A stretch of 64,000 nt of DNA from positions 124,001 through 188,000 of the forward strand of contig NZ_CAAHFH010000003.1 in the NCBI RefSeq assembly GCF_900890705.1. Direction: 5' to 3'. Position 1 is the first letter of the stretch. Each line of letters starts with the position of its first letter. This document shows positions 8,238-15,861 of the stretch, piece by piece. Position numbers and translations under genes: made by a program. The stretch is from Pontiella sulfatireligans. GTDB lineage: Bacteria > Verrucomicrobiota > Kiritimatiellia > Kiritimatiellales > Pontiellaceae. The notes beneath the pieces were generated by a model, which worked only from the letters and a program-made list of their open reading frames with translations, ran no database searches and was not told where the DNA came from.

Positions 8238-9111
8238 CGTCGAGCCCTCCCATCAGGCGGTTGATGCGCGCGGCGGCATCACTGTTGCCCATGTCGGTGA
8301 CATGAAGATAGATCATGGTGGTTTCAAGGGAGCTGTGACCGAGATACTGCTGAACAATGCGCAGGTTAACGCCCGCCTCGATCAGATGCGTGGCATAGGA
8401 GTGCCGCAGCGTATGAAGCGTAGCGTGTTTTTTTATCTTGGGGAGCTCTTTAAGAATCCGGCGCATCATTTGCTGAACCGACGAGCGGGCCATGGGCGTG
8501 GTCGCCGTGCGTCCCTTTTTACCATCACGGCCAAGCGCCGGGAAAAGCAGGGCTTTATTACGATGTGTTTTCCAATATTCAACCAACAGATTATAGGTGG
8601 ATTTCGGCAAAGGAATATAGCGGTCCTTCCCGCCCTTGCCCTGGCGGACATGGAGTGTCATGCGTTCTTTGCAGATATCATGAACCGTAAGGTTCAGTGC
8701 CTCCTGCAGACGCAGGCCGCACGAATACACCGTGGCCAGAAACGCGCGGGCCTGAGGCGTACGTGCCGCGCCCAGAATCAGGCGGACCTCGTTAATGCTA
8801 AGAACCGTCGGCGGCGTAGTCAGGCGCTTGATCTTCAGCAGCCGAAGCGTCTCCCAGTCCATCGGGAGAGTGTGGGTATAGAAAAACTTAATCCCGCTGT
8901 AGGCAATGCGCATCGTCGATGCACTCCAGCCCTGGTCATTTTTACAATACAGGAAATATTCACGCACCTGCTGTTCCGCGATCTCCTCTGCCGGCACATG
9001 CCAGAAGTTGGAGAGTTGGCGCACCGCGCGCGAGTATGATTTTTGTGTACGATCGCTGTAGTCACACAGCTGCATGTCCTCTATCATCTTATTTTGTAAT
9101 TTGTTGTTCAT
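8230..9111 (-). CDS. Tyrosine recombinase associated with IS91-type element
   Basis: A 293-residue XerD-like integrase. The N-terminal core-binding domain (MIEDMQLCDYSDRTQKSYSR) is followed by a catalytic domain with the Arg in CGLRLQEAL, HTLRHSYATHL (H-x-x-R), GHSSLETT and the nucleophile Tyr in TTMIYLHV. It lacks the IntI-specific insertion and so is not an integron integrase. It lies upstream of and overlaps the IS91 transposase gene, a pairing known from some IS91-like elements. Its first 45 bases belong to the 158-bp segment repeated at 9784-9941. Confidence 0.9.
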   Translation of the reverse strand: MNNKLQNKMIEDMQLCDYSDRTQKSYSRAVRQLSNFWHVPAEEIAEQQVREYFLYCKNDQGWSASTMRIAYSGIKFFYTHTLPMDWETLRLLKIKRLTTPPTVLSINEVRLILGAARTPQARAFLATVYSCGLRLQEALNLTVHDICKERMTLHVRQGKGGKDRYIPLPKSTYNLLVEYWKTHRNKALLFPALGRDGKKGRTATTPMARSSVQQMMRRILKELPKIKKHATLHTLRHSYATHLIEAGVNLRIVQQYLGHSSLETTMIYLHVTDMGNSDAAARINRLMGGLDDA

Positions 9112-9224
9112 ATCAGCTTCCTTTCGCTCTGTTATGAGGACGCTGAATACGTCCTCTTTCAGAGTGGAAGCTATATGATTAACAGGGATTGTTTAACTGC
9201 CGCGCAGCGGCTTACTTGAACCAG
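9067..9224. repeat. 158-bp direct repeat, copy A (right end of IS91-type element)
   Basis: Identical base for base to 9784-9941 (offset 717). Covers the first codons of the tyrosine recombinase gene, its upstream region, the terminal GCCGC hairpin and the GAACCAG of attC3. Confidence 0.95.
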
Positions 9225-9301
9225 AACTTGGAGCCTATCGTGACAACGCCCGTTGACAAAGTTGAACCACAATCCACTCAGGCTCACGTTTAACGTTCGA
9301 C
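9215..9301 (+). other. attC: attC site 3 (interrupted on its left by the IS91-type element)
   Basis: CTTGAAC+CAG on the R'' side, arm GAGCCT/AGGCTC, inner ACAACGCCCG, terminal AACGTTCGAC with core GTTCGAC (9295-9301). It is nearly the same as attC2 in the stem. The first bases (CTT) come from the element end, so the original R'' box was split there. Confidence 0.8.
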
Positions 9302-9314
9302 GGATAGAAATAAT

Positions 9315-9578
9315 ATGAAACACATCATAATATTAATGGGAATAATGTTTCTGTCTGGATGCACAGTCCGTGAGTCTGCGCACGATAAACTGCAAGGCGA
9401 ACTCAAAGAGGTTGTCATGCAAAATATAGACGCATGGAATTCTAAAAATTTCTCGCAGTTAAAAGAAACCATCAATTTAGAATCTGATCTGTGGAGAAGA
9501 ATAAAACAGTCGTGGGATATAGAACTTGAGATAGATTCTACATCTGAACTAGAAAAGGGGTCAGTCCTTGAATATTAA
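9315..9578 (+). pseudogene. Cassette 4: lipoprotein gene, truncated by insertion
   Basis: Begins 14 bases after the attC3 crossover. The N-terminus is a lipoprotein signal with lipobox LSGC (MKHIIILMGIMFLSGC), then a helical stretch (KLQGELKEVVMQNIDAWNSK). After about 79 codons the sequence runs into the left inverted repeat of the 222-bp miniature element and stops at GSVLEY. The original C-terminal part is not found after the element, so the gene is broken. The family is unknown; the helix pattern (IDAWNSKNFSQLKE) recalls SnoaL/NTF2-like small secreted proteins, but that is weak. Confidence 0.7.
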
Positions 9579-9778
9579 CATTCAAAAGGGGCCAAAAAAA
9601 ATGGCAATTGCTTGGTTAATCCGCCGAAATACATGCGTTAAAAATAGTTGGATATCAGATTTGTTAACGATGGGGCATCCGAGCAGTGTTTCGAGAAACA
9701 TTAAATTAATGGAGAGCGCAACCAAGGGGGAGTTATGGACGCTGAAGCAGAAAATGTTAAAATTCAAGGACTGACCCC
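9557..9778. mobile_element. 222-bp RAYT-derived miniature element
   Basis: Bounded by 26-bp inverted repeats: GGGGTCAGTCCTTGAATATT+AACATT (9557-9582) and its complement at 9753-9778, matching at 25 of 26 positions. Between them lies a fragment of coding sequence resembling the C-terminus of a REP-associated (IS200-like Y1) transposase. It inserted into the cassette 4 gene. The same left end starts each 430-bp unit at 11-12.7 kb. Confidence 0.8.
9601..9774 (+). pseudogene. Remnant of a REP-associated tyrosine transposase (C-terminus)
   Basis: The 57-codon frame reads MAIAWLIRRNTCVKNSWISD then LLTMGHPSSVSRNIK. This resembles the C-terminal helix-turn-helix-like tail of RAYT proteins, in which a WLRxxT..xxWIxxxLxMGxxxxVS pattern is common. 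The N-terminal Y1 nuclease domain with its HUH motif and tyrosine is absent, so it is a remnant. It lies wholly within the 26-bp inverted repeats. Confidence 0.6.
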
Positions 9779-9783
9779 GGACC

Positions 9784-9941
9784 CAGCTGCATGTCCTCTA
9801 TCATCTTATTTTGTAATTTGTTGTTCATATCAGCTTCCTTTCGCTCTGTTATGAGGACGCTGAATACGTCCTCTTTCAGAGTGGAAGCTATATGATTAAC
9901 AGGGATTGTTTAACTGCCGCGCAGCGGCTTACTTGAACCAG
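9784..9941. repeat. 158-bp direct repeat, copy B (orphan IS91 element end)
   Basis: Exact copy of 9067-9224. Here it is not attached to a recombinase gene: it follows the miniature element after five bases and runs directly into attC4. It is the remaining right end of a second copy of the IS91-type element that had inserted at the same GAACCAG position of another attC. Confidence 0.9.
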
Positions 9942-10019
9942 TCAATTGAGGCTATCGTGACAACGCCCGTCGAGTCAGGCAAAGTTTGTTCGCACTCAGC
10001 CTCATCTCAAACGTTGGGG
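9932..10019 (+). other. attC: attC site 4
   Basis: CTTGAAC+CAG, arm GAGGCT pairing with AGCCTC, inner ACAACGCCCG, terminal AAACGTTGGGG with core GTTGGGG (10013-10019). Compared with attC2/3 the arm bases change from GAGCCT/AGGCTC to GAGGCT/AGCCTC, a compensatory change that supports a selected stem. Confidence 0.8.
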
Positions 10020-10031
10020 ACATAAAAAATA

Positions 10032-10499
10032 ATGATATATAAAATTCCAGCAATATACCTCGTAATGATCGCCTGTTGCTGGCTATTCATCCAAGTATCG
10101 CCTCATTATGTGAAAGAAAAATCCTTCAAACATTCTGAGTTCTCAAAGTACATCGAGGGACTGCAAAGCAGCGAACATCACCACCCCTTCATGATTATCG
10201 AGCACCCTCATTCAAAAACTAAGCTGTGGTTTAATATTAATGATGATGAGATAGAAGCATATTTCTCTATGCTCTCTGAATTCGACAAAGCCCGAGAACA
10301 GCAACTAACAAATGTATCGGTTCAAAATGATTTGGACCTGAGAGATAAAAAAGAGGGAAACTTTGTTTTGCATTGGGATTTCAAGGGCTCTCCTGAAGAG
10401 GTCTCGAAGAAAACCGGAATCCTGCTTGAAGAAGGATTTAACTTTAACGATTTCAGCGAATTGAAAATAATAACTCATGAAATGAAGGTTAAAAAGTAA
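10032..10499 (+). CDS. Cassette 5, gene 1: membrane-anchored protein
   Basis: A 155-residue protein with one N-terminal hydrophobic segment (IYLVMIACCWLFIQV) and a polar remainder, probably exposed outside the cytoplasmic membrane. The soluble part has short strand-like segments (HPFMIIEHPHSKTKLWFNI, NFVLHWDFKG) and a Lys-rich end. No family was recognised. It starts 18 bases after the attC4 crossover and is followed nine bases later by a second gene in the same cassette. AT-rich, unlike the chromosomal backbone. Confidence 0.65.
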   Translation: MIYKIPAIYLVMIACCWLFIQVSPHYVKEKSFKHSEFSKYIEGLQSSEHHHPFMIIEHPHSKTKLWFNINDDEIEAYFSMLSEFDKAREQQLTNVSVQNDLDLRDKKEGNFVLHWDFKGSPEEVSKKTGILLEEGFNFNDFSELKIITHEMKVKK

Positions 10500-10508
10500 G
10501 TCTCATCA

Positions 10509-10856
10509 GTGAAAAATAAAAACCAAAACATCTACCTACTCGTTGTCTTAATTTTCTCATTCGCCTGCTGTTGGGATGGTTATCTTGGCTCATGGATGAA
10601 CACAACCTTCTTCAGTATATATACAGGAATTCCAATAATTCTTTCCTCTATACTTGAGGATGTCGTGGGTAACTGGTTCCGAAATGATTTCATATTCTTC
10701 CCCGCGATAACAGTAAGTATGGCTCTCCTTGTATTTTTACCTGTACTCAAATTTTCAAAGTTCAAAAGCATGAAAGGCTTTGTTTTTACACAAACCATTG
10801 CTTTTATAATATTCACAATAATCAATTACCCAATTAGTTTACTTACATGGCAATAA
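10509..10856 (+). CDS. Cassette 5, gene 2: small membrane protein
   Basis: A 115-residue hydrophobic protein beginning with GTG at 10509. About three membrane helices are visible (IYLLVVLIFSFACCW, FFPAITVSMALLVFLPVL, FTQTIAFIIFTIINYPISLL). No family was recognised. It follows gene 1 of the cassette by nine bases and ends three bases before attC5, so the cassette carries two genes that are probably co-transcribed. Confidence 0.6.
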   Translation: MKNKNQNIYLLVVLIFSFACCWDGYLGSWMNTTFFSIYTGIPIILSSILEDVVGNWFRNDFIFFPAITVSMALLVFLPVLKFSKFKSMKGFVFTQTIAFIIFTIINYPISLLTWQ

Positions 10857-10858
10857 TA

Positions 10859-10962
10859 CCCCAACCAGGCAATCGAGAGGTACGAGGCAAAGGCGCCAAA
10901 AATTTAATTGATGAGGTTTAGCAAGTTGCGCCTTTGCTCGCCCCTCATCGCAGACGTTCGAC
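10859..10962 (+). other. attC: attC site 5
   Basis: R'' CCCCAAC followed by CAGGCAATCGAG, as in attC2. A strong long stem is formed by GCAAAGGCGC/GCGCCTTTGC, CGAG/CTCG and GAGG/CCTC. It ends in ACGTTCGAC with core GTTCGAC (10956-10962). It is the longest site and has the most stable visible fold. Confidence 0.85.
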
Positions 10963-10975
10963 ACGAGAAATAGAA

Positions 10976-11035
10976 ATGGAAGAAATAATATTCCAGAAAA
11001 GGGGTCAGTCCTTGAATATTAACAAGTTGGCTTAA
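10976..11035 (+). pseudogene. Cassette 6: gene truncated after about seven codons
   Basis: An ATG 13 bases after the attC5 crossover reads MEEIIFQ. It then enters the GGGGTCAGTCC end of the 430-bp repeat and stops after 19 codons. The position after the core and the AT-rich leader match the other cassette genes, so this is probably the start of a sixth cassette gene cut by the insertion. Its remainder and its attC are not found before 12,713. Confidence 0.5.
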
Positions 11036-12712
11036 ACCTCTTTTTTGGATCGCGCAGATTACAGATTCGGTGGATCAATTCTAGGATTATGAGAAAAGGA
11101 CTGCCCCTTTTCTCTCCACCAAGGCCGCTCCCGCCGAACTTCGTGGCGTCGGAGCCTCCCGCGTGCCGGCTCGGACGGCGCCTCGCCCTCCCCTGATCAG
11201 GAAGATGCCCTGAGATCCTGAAGCTGGAGCAAGCTGTTGCCGTTCCAGGGTCTGAACCGGCGCCACGAAGCCCACCCTCACCGGCGGGCTTTTTTTTGTA
11301 GGCGACTTCCAGCCGCGTTGCGGCTGAGCAGGAGGATCACTGCCCGCAGCGCCCATGGCCGGCGAGGACGCCAGCCCTCCACTCGCCTTGAACACCGTTC
11401 CCCGAAACTCCTTGTGAGGTTGAGAAAAAAGGGGTCAGTCCTTGAATATTAACAATTTGGCTTAAACCTCTTTTTTGGATCGCGCAGATTACAGATTCGG
11501 TGGATCAATTCTAGGATTATGAGAAAAGGACTGCCCCTTTTCTCTCCACCAAGGCCGCTCCCGCCGAACTTCGTGGCGTCGGAGCCTCCCGCGTGCCGGC
11601 TCGGACGGCGCCTCGCCCTCCCCTGATCAGGAAGATGCCCTGAGATCCTGAAGCTGGAGCAAGCTGTTGCCGTTCCAGGGTCTGAACCGGCGCCACGAAG
11701 CCCACCCTCACCGGCGGGCTTTTTTTTGTAGGCGACTTCCAGCCGCGTTGCGGCTGAGCAGGAGGATCACTGCCCGCAGCGCCCATGGCCGGCGAGGACG
11801 CCAGCCCTCCACTCGCCTTGAACACCGTTCCCCGAAACTCCTTGTGAGGTTGAGAAAAAAGGGGTCAGTCCTTGAATATTAACAAGTTGGCTTAAACCTC
11901 TTTTTTGGATCGCGCAGATTACAGATTCGGTGGATCAATTCTAGGATTATGAGAAAAGGACTGCCCCTTTTCTCTCCACCAAGGCCGCTCCCGCCGAACT
12001 TCGTGGCGTCGGAGCCTCCCGCGTGCCGGCTCGGACGGCGCCTCGCCCTCCCCTGATCAGGAAGATGCCCTGAGATCCTGAAGCTGGAGCAAGCTGTTGC
12101 CGTTCCAGGGTCTGAACCGGCGCCACGAAGCCCACCCTCACCGGCGGGCTTTTTTTTGTAGGCGACTTCCAGCCGCGTTGCGGCTGAGCAGGAGGATCAC
12201 TGCCCGCAGCGCCCATGGCCGGCGAGGACGCCAGCCCTCCACTCGCCTTGAACACCGTTCCCCGAAACTCCTTGTGAGGTTGAGAAAAAAGGGGTCAGTC
12301 CTTGAATATTAACAAGTTGGCTTAAACCTCTTTTTTGGATCGCGCAGATTACAGATTCGGTGGATCAATTCTAGGATTATGAGAAAAGGACTGCCCCTTT
12401 TCTCTCCACCAAGGCCGCTCCCGCCGAACTTCGTGGCGTCGGAGCCTCCCGCGTGCCGGCTCGGACGGCGCCTCGCCCTCCCCTGATCAGGAAGATGCCC
12501 TGAGATCCTGAAGCTGGAGCAAGCTGTTGCCGTTCCAGGGTCTGAACCGGCGCCACGAAGCCCACCCTCACCGGCGGGCTTTTTTTTGTAGGCGACTTCC
12601 AGCCGCGTTGCGGCTGAGCAGGAGGATCACTGCCCGCAGCGCCCATGGCCGGCGAGGACGCCAGCCCTCCACTCGCCTTGAACACCGTTCCCCGAAACTC
12701 CTTGTGAGGTTG
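11001..12712. repeat. Tandem array of four 430-bp units
   Basis: GGGGTCAGTCCTTGAATATT recurs at 11001, 11431, 11861 and 12291, exactly 430 bases apart. By eye the copies differ at one base (T at 11456 in copy 2 against G in the others) and at the junctions. Each unit starts with the same end as the 222-bp RAYT-type element, then has AAAAGGACTGCCCCTTTT, a GC-rich stretch, and a terminator-like GCCCACC...GGCGGGCTTTTTTTT. The open frames that repeat here look like translation of the repeat, not genes. Confidence 0.95.
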
Positions 12713-12770
12713 CTTGATGCTTGCTAGATTGCGCGGCCTCAAGCAACACGACACGACAAAAAGGGTATTC

Positions 12771-12989
12771 ATGTCTCATATAAGCGATGAAAAGGCGGCG
12801 CGCGAGAAGAAGGAACTCGCGCGGAAACTTCAGCTGGTCGAAAAAGAGGCGCGGCGCAAGGCGATCACGGAGCGCAAAAAAATCAAAGGCCTGCAGGTTG
12901 AGCCGACGGCTGCCTTCTATGATGACGCGGAAAAAAGGGAACCGGGCGACCGCAACATCAAAGGCTTTGGTTTTGACATACACCCCTAG
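12771..12989 (+). CDS. BCCT transporter, N-terminal cytoplasmic part (ends at in-frame amber codon)
   Basis: A 72-codon frame from the ATG at 12771. It encodes a highly charged helix (KAAREKKELARKLQLVEKEA) and ends IKGFGFDIHP at a TAG (12987-12989). The codons after the TAG continue without a frame change into the first membrane helix of the BCCT protein (VTFFSIAVLTVFILASLMF), so this is its N-terminal tail rather than a separate gene. A Gln CAG to TAG change is the simplest explanation. The upstream frame to 12714 runs back to the tandem repeat junction. Confidence 0.65.
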   Translation: MSHISDEKAAREKKELARKLQLVEKEARRKAITERKKIKGLQVEPTAAFYDDAEKREPGDRNIKGFGFDIHP

Positions 12990-13010
12990 GTTACTTTTTT
13001 TTCCATTGCC

Positions 13011-14558
13011 GTGCTGACGGTTTTTATTCTCGCCTCCTTGATGTTTGCGGATCAGGCGAGCGAAATCATCGACAGGACCCTCGCCTTCACGACGAGAACC
13101 TTCGGCTGGTTCTTTATCCTGTCGGCAAATATATTTGTCTTAGCCGCGACTTACTTTGCCTTCAGCCCGATGGGTCGCATTCGAATTGGCGGCCATGATG
13201 CCAAACCGGAGTTCAGCACGGGCGCCTGGTTGGCCATGCTGCTCAGCGCGGGCATGGGCATTGGACTCATGTTCTGGAGTGTGGGTGAACCCATATTCCA
13301 CCTTCAAACCCCCTCTCCGATGTTCAGCGGCGTTGAGGGCAACACGCCCGAAGCAGCACAGGCGGCGATGGCGACCACCTTTTTCCATTGGGGAATCCAC
13401 CCATGGGGCATCTATGCCATTGTCGGGCTGGGCCTCGCGTTTTTTTCCTATAACCACGGCTTGCCGCTCACCATCCGATCGATTTTCTATCCTATTCTCG
13501 GCGACCGTATCTACGGATTTTGGGGCAACCTGATCGACGTACTTTCCGTGCTGGCCACACTAGCGGGCCTCGCAACATCGCTGGGGCTTGGCGTACAACA
13601 GGTGAACGCCGGCCTGAACTATCTCTTCGACATCAACATCAGCAGCACCGTCCAGATTGTTCTGATTGCCGTGATTACCCTTATTGCCACGCTGTCCGTA
13701 GTCGCCGGTCTCGACGGCGGCGTCAAGCGGTTAAGCAAGTGGAACATGGGGCTTGCCGGCATTTTCATCCTCGTCATCCTCCTCCTCGGCCCCACGGTCT
13801 ATCTGCTGGGGAGCCTTCTCCAGAACTTTGGGTACTATCTAACGAAACTGCCGGAAATCAGCCTTTGGACTGAAACCTTCCGGGAGAGCAACTGGCAGGG
13901 CTCATGGACGGTCTTCTATTGGGCTTGGTGGATTGCCTGGTCACCCTTTGTCGGCATGTTTATTGCGCGGGTTTCCAAGGGGCGCACGGTACGGGAATTC
14001 ATTCTTGGAGTGATGGTTATTCCCACGCTGCTCTCTTTTGTATGGATGTCGATACTCGGCGGCGCCGCACTTGAACTGCAACTCAGTGGTGCAGCGGACA
14101 TTTCGGCTGCCGTTAACGACAATGTGGCCACGGCCCTCTTTGACATGCTGAAACACTTTCCCTTCACCCAGATTCTCAGCATGGTCGGCATCGTGCTCGT
14201 CACTATTTTCTTTGTAACCTCCTCCGATTCCGGCTCGCTGGTGGTCGACCACCTGACCTCTGGCGGGAAGCTCGACTCCCCGATTCCGCAACGCGTTTTC
14301 TGGGCGGTCATGGAAGGCGTCGTGGCCGCAGTATTGTTACTCGGCGGAGGGCTGAAAACGCTGCAGACCGCATCGCTCATCACCGGGCTCCCGTTTGCGG
14401 TCGTCCTTCTGTGCACCATCTATTCGCTCTACGTCGGCTTAAAACAAGAGCTGTTTATTGAAGACCGGGTGCAAAAGGAGCTGGGGCTTGCAAGGGAAAA
14501 GCACCGGGTGGACGGGGCGATTGAAGAGTGGGCCGACAATAATGAATCTGAGGGGTAG
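13011..14558 (+). CDS. BCCT family betaine/choline/carnitine transporter
   Basis: Secondary transporter for quaternary-ammonium compatible solutes, normally Na+ or H+ coupled, with 12 membrane helices. The family signature region is visible (WAWWIAWSPFVGMFIARVSK) plus the Gly-rich AGMGIGLMFWSVGEP of helix 3. Open from the amber codon at 12987; the first possible start, GTG at 13011, would cut into helix 1 and has no ribosome site, so translation independent of the N-terminal piece is doubtful. Ends with a charged cytoplasmic tail. A porin gene follows after nine bases, suggesting co-transcription for solute uptake. Confidence 0.9.
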   Translation: MLTVFILASLMFADQASEIIDRTLAFTTRTFGWFFILSANIFVLAATYFAFSPMGRIRIGGHDAKPEFSTGAWLAMLLSAGMGIGLMFWSVGEPIFHLQTPSPMFSGVEGNTPEAAQAAMATTFFHWGIHPWGIYAIVGLGLAFFSYNHGLPLTIRSIFYPILGDRIYGFWGNLIDVLSVLATLAGLATSLGLGVQQVNAGLNYLFDINISSTVQIVLIAVITLIATLSVVAGLDGGVKRLSKWNMGLAGIFILVILLLGPTVYLLGSLLQNFGYYLTKLPEISLWTETFRESNWQGSWTVFYWAWWIAWSPFVGMFIARVSKGRTVREFILGVMVIPTLLSFVWMSILGGAALELQLSGAADISAAVNDNVATALFDMLKHFPFTQILSMVGIVLVTIFFVTSSDSGSLVVDHLTSGGKLDSPIPQRVFWAVMEGVVAAVLLLGGGLKTLQTASLITGLPFAVVLLCTIYSLYVGLKQELFIEDRVQKELGLAREKHRVDGAIEEWADNNESEG

Positions 14559-14567
14559 TAGCAATAT

Positions 14568-15743
14568 ATGTTAAATCGAATCAACGTTGTGGCTTTTATT
14601 TTTCTAACGGCCGGCCTGTGGAATACAAATACGTTCGGGATTGAAGTGGGGCCACTGGAAATCGGGGGCGCCATGCGTGTAAACTATATCCGTGGAGATT
14701 ACACCGAAACCGGTGGTGATGAAGCCCAACGGGGCGATAATGGCGGAAATTTTGAGCTGGACACCTTCCGCATAAACCTCGACTACAATCAGGGCCCTTT
14801 CACAGGGAAAGCTGAGTACCGCTGGTATGATGGCTATAACTTTTTGCACACCGGCTGGCTGGGGTATAATTTTGAAGAGGCAGGGCAAGTTCAAGTTGGC
14901 CTAAATCGCGTTCCGTTTGGCGTAGGGCCCTATGGCCCGGCCAACAATTGGTTTTTCGACCTGCATTATTATGTCGGTTTGTCTGACGACATGGACTACG
15001 GCATAAAATACAGCGTGAAGCGTGGAGATCTGGCGCTGGATTTTGCATATTATCTCCGGGCCGAACACAGTTTTGTCGGGGACTCCAAAGAGAGCGCGCG
15101 CTACTCGTATGACATTGTCGACAACGGCTCCGACTATTCCGCTTACAAAGAGAAAAATCAGTTGAATGCCCGTTGCGTCTATTCGATTCTGGAAGATTCG
15201 GCGCCAACGGATATCGGCGTTTCCCTGCAAGTCGGACAGCTGGATGCCGACAACGCGCGGGCCAAAGACTCCATGGCATACGCCGGCGCCATCCATAGCA
15301 AAAGTTCCTTTGGGGCCTGGGGTCTTATGCTGCAATGCTCGAAATACAAATATGATGCCGACTACAAAGACCCGGCCCTCACCGATGATCTGATCGTCAT
15401 GGGGGCATACGACTATCCAGCAGCGGTCGCCACCGAAGGCACGATTCCTTCGGTGGCTCTCAGCTACAACTGGAAAGTTGATAAACCCTGGGCCGATTCG
15501 ATTACCTTCTACAACGACTTCAGCGTTTTAATTAAGGACGGGGAGACGGCCAGCGGCGAAAGCTTCAACGACAGCGCGATGAATGTGCTCGGCATGGCCA
15601 TTGCCAACGGCGGCTGGTACATCTATGTCGATTATGCCTACGCCAGCGGCAATTTCTTTATCGGAGACGAAGGCGACTTTGGCGCCAATCTGGACGATGA
15701 CTGGCAAAGCCGTTTCAACGTTAACTTTGGATACTACTTCTAA
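14568..15743 (+). CDS. Outer-membrane porin-like beta-barrel protein
   Basis: A 391-residue protein with a signal peptide (VVAFIFLTAGLWNTNTFG). It then alternates amphipathic strands rich in Tyr, Asp and Gly and ends in FNVNFGYYF, a terminal aromatic typical of barrels inserted by the Bam complex. Segments such as FTGKAEYRWYDGYNFLHTGW and VQVGLNRVPFGVGPYGPANN resemble anion or phosphate-selective type porins. It lies nine bases after the BCCT gene with a GAGGGG ribosome site, so it probably supplies outer-membrane passage for that transporter's substrate. The exact substrate is unknown. Confidence 0.75.
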   Translation: MLNRINVVAFIFLTAGLWNTNTFGIEVGPLEIGGAMRVNYIRGDYTETGGDEAQRGDNGGNFELDTFRINLDYNQGPFTGKAEYRWYDGYNFLHTGWLGYNFEEAGQVQVGLNRVPFGVGPYGPANNWFFDLHYYVGLSDDMDYGIKYSVKRGDLALDFAYYLRAEHSFVGDSKESARYSYDIVDNGSDYSAYKEKNQLNARCVYSILEDSAPTDIGVSLQVGQLDADNARAKDSMAYAGAIHSKSSFGAWGLMLQCSKYKYDADYKDPALTDDLIVMGAYDYPAAVATEGTIPSVALSYNWKVDKPWADSITFYNDFSVLIKDGETASGESFNDSAMNVLGMAIANGGWYIYVDYAYASGNFFIGDEGDFGANLDDDWQSRFNVNFGYYF

Positions 15744-15823
15744 TTCCTGCGGTTTCGCCGCCATCCACGGGTCCTCCTCGCGGTTCTATTGAATCCTTTT
15801 TTTTTCATTGGCTTGGAACCCCA

Positions 15824-15848
15824 AACTAACCCAGCAGCTATGTTGGGA
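15824..15848 (+). other. Short attC-like or secondary insertion site
   Basis: AACTAACCCAGCAGCTAT then GTTGGGA (15842-15848), which matches the R' core GTTGGGA of attC1 and of the site at 16406. It lies 14 bases before the start of the next cassette-like gene, the usual cassette spacing. It has no full stem. It could be a deleted attC or a secondary G^TT target. Confidence 0.35.
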
Positions 15849-15861
15849 AGGAAAGATAACA

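Larger units (their letters stand above)
6905..9217 (-). mobile_element. IS91-type element with tyrosine recombinase gene
   Basis: Contains an IS91-family transposase and an overlapping tyrosine recombinase gene, both on the minus strand. The right end is precise: it stops at CTTACTT immediately before GAAC (9218-9221), the tetranucleotide type used as target by IS91 elements, here part of the attC3 R'' box (GAACCAG). A subterminal hairpin GCCGC/GCGGC lies just inside. The left end is approximate. No flanking target duplication is seen, as expected for rolling-circle elements. Confidence 0.75.

Noticed and set aside
11001..12712. CRISPR array
   Set aside because: Units are 430 bp and abut directly with no unique spacers, and no cas genes are present.
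11087..12727. Repeated 102- and 71-codon frames in the tandem array
   Set aside because: They recur because the 430-bp unit recurs, overlap terminator-like hairpins and show no protein-like pattern.
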